A DNA stretch of 64,000 nucleotides, from positions 121,722,501 through 121,786,500 of the forward strand of contig CM075669.1 in NCBI GenBank assembly GCA_037962975.1, in the 5' to 3' direction. Positions 31,801-40,800 of the stretch are shown here, piece after piece (the stretch's first letter is position 1; every line of letters starts with the position of its first letter). Made by a program: the position numbers and the translations under genes. The stretch comes from Clitoria ternatea. Lineage: Eukaryota > Streptophyta > Magnoliopsida > Fabales > Fabaceae. A model generated the notes under the pieces. It had not been told where the DNA came from, did not search any database, and saw only the letters and a program-made list of their open reading frames with translations.

Positions 31801-34800
31801 TTCCCTAATGCATTTGCTGATCTAAAAAGAGTGACTAAGTCACATATACCAGCTATTAATACTCCAATAAAGATTGATATCCCTGAAGAACAATCTAAAA
31901 TTGCAAATAAGTCTAAAGCCAAAATAAAACATGGCAGACCTGTTGGTTCTAAAGATAAAAATCTTAGAAAAAGAAAAGTAAATAAAGAAGATGGTCGAAT
32001 CGAGGATATAAAGACTCCAGTAGAGTTTCCTGACATAATCGAGGTTTCAAATCCAGAAGAAACCAAGGTACCTGAAATTGATAAAATGAAAGAGATCTCT
32101 ATAAATTATGTCATGGATGGAATACAATGGAATCGACATGAAGTCGATATTGATGAAATTTTTGCATTCAAAGTAGCTCTTGATATTATAAATGATGATA
32201 AGAATCATGAGCCAAAATCTGTTAAAGAATGTGCACAAAGAAATGATTGGCCAAAGTGGAAAGAAGCAATACAAGAAGAGTTAAACTCACTTGCAAAACG
32301 AAAAGTTTTTGGGCCTGTAGTCCACACACTTGAAGGTGTAAAACCAGTTGGGTATAAATGGGTCTTTACGAGAAAAAGAAATGAAAATGGTGAAATTGTG
32401 CGATATAAAGCAAGACTTGTTGCACAAGGTTTCTCACAAAGACCTGGTATTGATTTCGAGGAAACATATTCACCAGTGATGGATGCAACTACTCTTCGAT
32501 ACTTAATAAGTTTGGCAATTCGTGAAAAACTTGATTTACGCCTAATGGATGTTGTTCAGCATATTTATATGGCTCACTTGAAAATGACATCTATATGAAA
32601 CTCCCTGAAGGATTTAATTTGCCTTAAGCATATAAAACAAATCCTCAAGAAAATTATTCAATTAAATTGAATAAATCTCTTTATGGACTGAAACAATCTG
32701 AACGTATGTGGTATAATTGACTCAGTGAATATTTGTTGAAAGAAGGGTACAAAAATGACCCAATTTGTCTATGTGTTTTTATGAAAAGACTCAAAGAAGA
32801 GTTTGTTATAATGGCTATTTATGTAGATGATTTAAATATCATTGGAACGCCTGAAGAGCTTTCGAAGGCTGTAAATTGCTTGAAAAGGGAATTTGAGATG
32901 AAAGACTTGGGAAAAACAAAGTTTTGTCTTGGATTACAATTAGAAAATTTAAAGGAAGGAATTTTGATACACCAAAAGACTTATACAAAAAAGGTGCTAA
33001 AGAGGTTTTATATGGCAAATCACACCCATTGAGCAGTTCAATGGTTGTAAGGTCACTTGAAGTAAGCAAAGATCCTTTTCGACCTCAAGAGAAAAATGAA
33101 GAACTACTTAGTCTTGAAGTATCATATCTCAATGCAATTGGCGCACTAATGTATCTTGCTAGTCATACACGACTTGATATATCATTTGCTATCAATCTGT
33201 TAACAAGACAGTTCTTCACCGACAAAAAGGCATTGAAATGGGATTAAGCACATATTTCGCTACCTTAGAGGTATAATGGATATGGGTTTATTTTTCCCAT
33301 ATGTATCTAAGGCAAACCTAATTAGTTATGCAGATACTGGATATTTGTCTGATCCTCATAATGATCGATCACAAACAGGATATTTGTTCATATGTGGTGG
33401 TACAGCAATTTCATGGAGATCCATAAAGCAAACGATTACAGCAACATCATCTAATCATGCTGAAATTCTGGCATTACATGAAGCAAGTCGAGAATGTGTT
33501 TGGTTGAGGTCTATGATTCAACATATTCAAGATACTTGTGGCTTGCATGCTGAAAAATTACCACCAACAGTCATATGTGAAGATAATACAGCTTGTATTT
33601 CTCAGTTAAAGGAGGGTTATATTAAAGGAGATAGAACAAAGCATATTTCACCAAAATTTTTCTTTACTCATGATCTCATAAAGAATGGTGCAATAAATGT
33701 CTAGCAAGTCCGATCATGTGAGAATTTGACAGATATTTTTACAAAATCATTGCGAACCAAAGTCTTCGAGCAACTAGTACAAGAGATTGGTCTTCGCTAC
33801 TTACATAGATGTTTTGATGAGGGGAAGAATTAAATACTTGTATATTTAATTATTTATTTACTTTGTAAAGAATGTTGTACTTTTTTTTCTTCACTAGGTT
33901 TTTATCCCACTGGGTTTTTCCTAGTAAGGTTTTAACGAGGCACATTCTAAATTATGGACATCCAAGGGGGAGTATTATGAATTATTGGTCCCTAATTTGT
34001 GGTGGATGTCCCTAATTTGTCCCCTCCCAAGTTCTATAAATAGAACTTGGGTATGCATGAAATACTAACTTCAATCCCCATTTCATTTTCCAAATTCCAG
34101 TTTTCTCTCCCTCTCTTATATTCTCCTCTCCTATTTTATCTTCCTTCATAATTTTAGTTTATTTTATAAAAAAAATTCTCTTTTGCATCTCCATATTTTC
34201 TGTCACTTATTCAGTAAATATTATTTTGTTTAGTTTTTAACATTTTCTTTAGGGGACTGTTGTATTATTTATCATAAATGTAATATTGATATGAAAATTA
34301 AACATAATTATGTTAAATTTTTCATCAGTAAAAATACTTTCCCTTATATTTAAACATGGAGACAGAAAGCCAAAAGAAAAATAAGGGAAACTAATTTTGT
34401 CCAACAGGTAAGTATAATATTGATTTATGAATGATGTGATAGAAATGGATGTAATGGAAAGATGAAAACATTTTTATAAGTAGTTGTAAAAATATTTATC
34501 ACATATATAAATAATAAATTAAAAAATAATGAAAAGAGGGGTAATTTATCATAATGTGAGTATATGTTCTCTTAAAAAAATATATTAAAGGTGATTAGGG
34601 TGAAAATCCAAATAGGGGTTTATCATTTGATCTAAATTTAAGAAAATCGTTTAACTGATTCAAAATATTTTAAAGTTGATCAAACTAAAAGTTGAAATAA
34701 CCAAAACTACAAAAAAAAATATTTTGTATGTGGTCTGGTTTGATTCTTTGTTCTACCTTAGAAAACTAAACCAAGCTTAACCGAACAACAATGATCAATA

Positions 34801-37800
34801 TATTAAATACTCTTATATTTATATTACCTAACTAAATTATATACATGACTTATTTTAAGTAAGAATAAAATGACTCCAAGTAGTGATTTTTTACTTTGTC
34901 ATCATGTTTAAATTTTTTACACTAGTGATTTTGTTTGGAAAATAGTAACTCTTAATTTTATTATGTTACAATTATAAATTAACCAAAATTATAAATAATA
35001 TAAACTGAACATAATTAAAACTTAATAATATAAGTAGCTCATATGATATTTTATCTTAAAATTAAACTGATGCAAACTATTAACACCTTAAAGCGAAGGG
35101 TAAGACATGGTGAGTTGAAAAAGTATAAAGGGTGGAAGGATGAGATATAAGATAAGGGGCTGCATAGCATTCATGTGGCAATTTGATAACTCATTGCAAG
35201 TACGTCAGAATTTGATAATTAACAAGACTCTTAACTAATGTACGTGTTGTTGGGAAAATTAGTATAAATTAATTAATATTTTTCCTTGGTGCAATGAAAT
35301 AATGCACTGATAAAATAGGTAATTGTAAAATAATTTTAATACAAGCAAAATAAATAAAAAAAATAGTTTACAACAACACCAACAATTTAACGTGGTTCAT
35401 CCTTTTGATTTTGGCTATGCTCATGGGGTAAACTCCAAATTTTCTTCCACTAATAAAATTAGTAGACATATAAGAAGGACTTCTCTAATAAAATATTAGA
35501 GACACAAACCCGAGATTAACCCAAAATAGTCATAATCAAGTGTTTCCCAAACAACCTAGTTAACCTCACTATTTTGTCAATCACTAATTAATTCTCCCGC
35601 ACTCAACAAATCATCAAAGCAATTAACTAATTGTTTTGACCTCATAAAAAAACACTCACTTGTGTTTTTATACAATTGCCTTCGACAATTGTATTTTTGC
35701 AATACTTCATATGCTGGTTTTGGTGCCTATTTATAGGACCTGTGAATCAATGTACATCACATGCAATTGTGTAGCCTTCCATCATCCATGTCTCTTGTAA
35801 TTTTTACTATAATTTGGAGAAGATTTTCATTTAAGAAAAAAACATGTAGCCCTCTATAAAGGGACCCGCATCAATCTCCCTCTCCTGATTACATGGAGGA
35901 CTCCACCAGTCTTGCTGCTTGTCAACAATACTTCAACTTTTCCTTTGGAAGATTCTTTGTCATCATGTCTGCTCCATTTTCTTTTGTATGAATCTTTTCA
36001 AGATATAGCAGTTTTTCTCCAATACATCCCTGATCTAGTGATATCTCACATCAATGTGTTTTGATCTGAAATGAAAAGAGGAATTCTTCCCAAGGTGAAT
36101 TACACTCTAATTGTCACAAAATAGCTCATACTTTTCCTGGTGTATGCCAAGTTCTTTTAAGAACTTCTTCATCCATATCAACTCTTTATAGGCTTTAGTA
36201 GCCGCAATAAACTCGGCTTCAGTTGTTGAGAGAGTAACGCACTTCTGTAGTCTTGATTGTCATGACATAGCTCACCCTGTAAAAGAAATCAAGTATCCTG
36301 ATGTAGACTTTCTTGAGTCAACATCACCAGCCATATCAGCATCTATGTAGCCTACTAACACTAGTTTTCCATCTCCAAAACACAGACACATTTTGGAGGT
36401 ACTACAGAGATACCTGAAAATCCACTTTACTACAGCCCAGTGTTCATTTCTAGGATTTGAAAGGAAACGAATCACCACTCCAACGGAGTGAGAAATATCT
36501 TGTCGTGTGCACACCATGACATACATTAAACTCCCAACTACCGAAGCATATGGAACTCTATCCATATCATCCTTCTTATCCTCTATAGAAGGGCACTATT
36601 TAATGCTTAGTCTAAAGTGATTAACAAGAGAACAACTGATCGCTTTAGCCTTATCCATATTGAATCGTCAAAGTACCTTCTCGATATAGTTCTCTTATGA
36701 CAATCACAATTTCTTGGCGTTCCCATCTTTTGTTATTTTCATGCCAAGAATTTATCTTGCTACCCCCAAGTTTTTCATAGCAAAAGAATAATAAAATCAT
36801 CATCAAAGAATATCTGTATAAACACATAGTGGTTTGAAGAGGTCTTCTTATAGTCTTGCTCCCCCATCACTAACTCAAACTTCTTATACCACTATCTCGG
36901 TGCTTGCTTTAAGCCATACAAGCTTTTATTAAGCTTACAAACATATTCCTCTTTCCCTTTTACTTTGAAACTCTCTGGTTGCTCCATGTATATCTCTTCC
37001 TCCAAATCACCGTGAAAGAAGGTTGTCTTCACATCTATCTACTTGATTTCAAGGTCGACACTTGTTGCTAACCCTAACACTGTTCTGATGGATGTCATCT
37101 TTACCATCGGTGACAAAATCTCATCAAAGTCAATTCCTTTTCTTTGACTAAATCCTTTAACAACCAATCTAGCTTTGAATCATGGCTGGGGAGTGTGTTC
37201 TTCATGCTTGATCTTGAACACCTACTTGTTCTTTAAAGCCTTCTTGCCTTTTGACAACTTGACTAGCTCAAATGTTTTGTTTTGATGCAAAGAATTCATC
37301 TTATATTGCATGGCTTCAATCCACCTTTTACGGTTTTCATCATTCATAGCTTCTTGGAAGCTTTTTGGTTCTCCCCCATCAATTAGTAACACATACAGTT
37401 CTTTAGGATATCTTGTAGAGTATTGTTTGACTTTGTCAAATCTCTTTAGATTTTGAGAACCTGTTGGAGTTGGTGGTTGATGATGAACACTTCCATCATT
37501 AGAATCATCTGATGGTATCTCAAGGGGAGCAATTAGATCACCTTCCTCAGGTTGATTATTCGGAGCTTCATCTTCAACTTCTCTTGGAATTATCATTGAA
37601 GGAACTAGCTTTATGCTTTATGAATCATCATTGGATTTAGAAGTACTTTTCAGGACTTTTTCTATATCTTCAATAGTATCATCTTCAAAAAACACAACAT
37701 CACGACTTCTAACAAGCTTTTTATGGATTGGATCGTAAAATCTATAGCCAAGCTGATCTTGACCATAGCCAACAAACACACATTGTCGTGTCTTGACATC

Positions 37801-40800
37801 AAGTTTAGATCTTTCATCCTTCAATATATGCATAAAGGCCTTGCAGCCAAACGCCCGCAAATGATCATAGGAAATGTTAATCTTGACCATACTTTCTATG
37901 AAGTATCGTATTGTAAAGGAACACAAGGTGAACAGTTTAATATGTGAACAACTACTAATATAGCTTCACCCCAAACATCCTTGGTAACTTTGCATGTGAG
38001 TGTATACATCTAACTCTCTCCATTAAAGTCTTGTTCATTCTCCCAGCTAAACCATTCAACTGCGGCGTCTTTGGCGGTGTCGTTTGATGTCGAATACCAC
38101 GCTCTTCATAGTAAGTATGAAACGATCCTGCTTAGTCTCTATCATTATTTGTATGAATACACTTAAGCTTCTTGTTGGTCTACCTTTCCACCATAGATAA
38201 GAACTGCTTATAGACATCTAACACTTGGTTTTTAGTCTTTAAAAGATACACCCAAATCATCCAAGAATGATAATCAATGAAAGTCACAAAATATTGAGCA
38301 CTATTGAGTGACTTTGGCATTGGCCCATAGAAATCTGGATGTATTAGGTCCAATACATTCTTCATTTTGGAAGGAAGGGAACTCTTAAAAGCAACTTTAT
38401 TTTGCTTTCCCGCCAGACAATCAACACATTTCTTCAAATGGACCTGATCTAATCCAGGAAACATATTCTTCTTGGTTAAAAGGTCATACTTTCTTCACTT
38501 ATATGACCAAGCCGCTTGTGTCATAACTCAATTGTAATATCATTCTCCACTGCATTTATAGCATCCTGTGAGAGCTTTGCTTGCATCATGTATAGTTTGA
38601 GCACTTGTTTCCTTGGTCATCACCAACACGATCCTTTAGTGAGCTTCCACTGGCCATTATAAAAGGTGTTGTAGTAACCTTCGTCATCGAACCTTTCGGT
38701 TGAGATCAAGTTCAGGCGAATGTTTGGAATATGTCCGACGTCCTTCAGAACTAACCGCGTACCATTCTCCATCTCTAATAAACATCTCATTTTCTTGTAA
38801 CTTTTGAGTAATTTTCATTTTCCATTCTAATGACACTAAAATCACCTAGTATGTAAGAATAAAAGAATTTTCTCTGAGATGTCACATGACTAGTAGCTCC
38901 ACTGCCAACTACCCAACTTGTCTTATGGGTTGTATGGTTGACAATATCTTCTTCATAGATGATGTGGAACTCCTCGACAACATTGGTCTGTTCATCATCA
39001 CTGTTGTCATCTTGGGCCTTCTCCTTGCCTTTGTTGTTCTTTTGAGATTTCTTAAATATTCGACAGAACTTCTTTATGTAACCCTTTTGTTTATAGTGAT
39101 GGCACTCCATATTTACATATTTATTTGACTTCTATCTTTGCCTCTAGACTTTGAACCTTTGGTTTGACTCTCCTCTCTTGTCTCTGCAACAAGAACATCC
39201 CTGTTGCGATGATGTGGATCCTTGCGCTTTTCTTCTCATTTCTTCATTTACGACACAACTTTTGACATTTTCCGTATTTACTACACCATTTAGTACAGAA
39301 TTATGATTGAAATTTTCAAAGTCTCCCAAGACTCTAATAAGGAAGCCAATATCAAAAGAGCAAGTACTTCATCGTCAAATTTATTGCCCATCCTTGATAA
39401 CTACTCCATAATTCCCTGTATATCATTTAAATGATACGCCATCAATATACCTTCCTAGTACTTTATCTAGAGTAACCTTGTCAAATAAAATAATTTATTA
39501 TTGTCGATTTTAGAAGCGTACAACTATGCTAGCTTGTTGCACAATGTTCAAGCATGAGTTTCACTACAAATGTGACTGTACACATTGTCTTTGACGAATT
39601 ATTAGATGAAGCCATAAACTCGTTCATGCTCAAATTCCTATCCTCGTCTGTCTTGTCCTCAGGTTTAGTTGTACTAAACACAGGTAGATATATCTTCGTC
39701 ACAAATAGGAGATCCTTTATCTTGTTTCTCCATATGTGGTAATTCATGCCATTTAAATTAATCATTTTACCCATCTTCCCCTCCAGGGCCCTAACTAGAC
39801 TTCTAAAGGGTAAATAATATCTAACTTATTTTCTGATGTGGAGGGTCCACTTTAGTGTTAACCACAAAGCATACGATAAGTAGATATTAAATCCCCTAGT
39901 ACTACTCTGATACCAGTTGTTGGGGAAATTGGCACAGATTAATTAATATTTTCCATTGGCGTAGTGAAATAATGGACCGATAAAATAGGTGCTTGCAAAA
40001 TAAATTTAATATGAGCAAAATAAATAAAATTAAATAGTTTAAAATGACACCGAAAATTTAACGTGTTCATCCTTTTTATTTAGGTTACGCCCACACGACA
40101 AACCCTAAAATTTCTTCCACTAATAAAATTAGTAGACATATAATATTGACTTCTCTAATAAAATATTAGAGACACAAACCCAAAATTATTCCAAAACAGT
40201 GACATGAAGTGTTTCACAAACACCTGAGTTAACCTCACTATTTTGTCAATCGCTAATTATTTCTTCCTCACTCAACAAATCATCAAAGCAATTAACTAAT
40301 TATTTTGGACAAAAAAAACTATCTCACTTGAGTTTTTATACAATTGCCTTCAATTGTATTTTTGCAATGTTTCATATGCTTATTTTGGTGTCTATTTATA
40401 GGTTACGTAATGTACACCTTTTGCATGCAATTGTACAATCTTCCATCATCCACATCTCTTGCATTTTTCCACAATTTGAACAAGATTTTTTTTAAAAAAA
40501 AACATGTGGCACTCCATTGAGGACCCATATCACGTGTTGTAATAAAATTTTTGACGTAGGTAGTTAGAGTCACTCACCAGATAGACAAGGCATCGACAGA
40601 AACTTCTGCGTTCTTGAGATATCCAGCGAACAGAATGAGGGCCATATAGTACCACACTTCCAGACTGCACAACATTTTCAACAAAAAATATTCAATTCTC
40701 TTGGATACAGAAAACTTCTATTTACGTGTGAAGGATAAGATTCATTAACAAAACCCAAAAACGATGGGCCATGAACATAGATTTTCTTAGTTTTCATTAT

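Larger units (their letters stand above)
28531..34171 (+). mobile_element. Degenerate Ty1/copia element (plus) in MATE intron 3
   Basis: Short LTRs lie at 28531-28690 and 33973-34171, both containing TATTATGAATTATTGGTCC and CCTCCCAAGTTCTAT. A primer-site-like CGTTATCAGCACGAG follows the 5' LTR, and a polypurine tract (AAGGGGGAG) precedes the 3' LTR. The gene order is gag, protease, integrase, RT, RNase H: the copia order. It lies antisense to the MATE gene. All frames are broken. No clear target duplication could be read. A Cassandra-like 5S-bearing sequence is inserted before the gag remnant. Confidence 0.92.
35248..40532 (-). mobile_element. Ty1/copia element (minus) in MATE intron 3
   Basis: It is flanked by a perfect 5-bp duplication, CGTGT, at 35243-35247 and 40533-40537. 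LTRs are 35248-35873 (3') and 39918-40532 (5'), both starting TGTTGGG and ending CA on the plus strand. On the minus strand a tRNA-iMet site (CTGGTATCAGAG, about 39905-39916) follows the 5' LTR, and a polypurine tract (AGGAGAGGGAGAT, about 35874-35888) precedes the 3' LTR. It has the same orientation as the MATE gene. The coding region has many stops and frameshifts, and the two LTRs differ by many substitutions and small indels, so it is older than the gypsy insertion. Confidence 0.95.
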
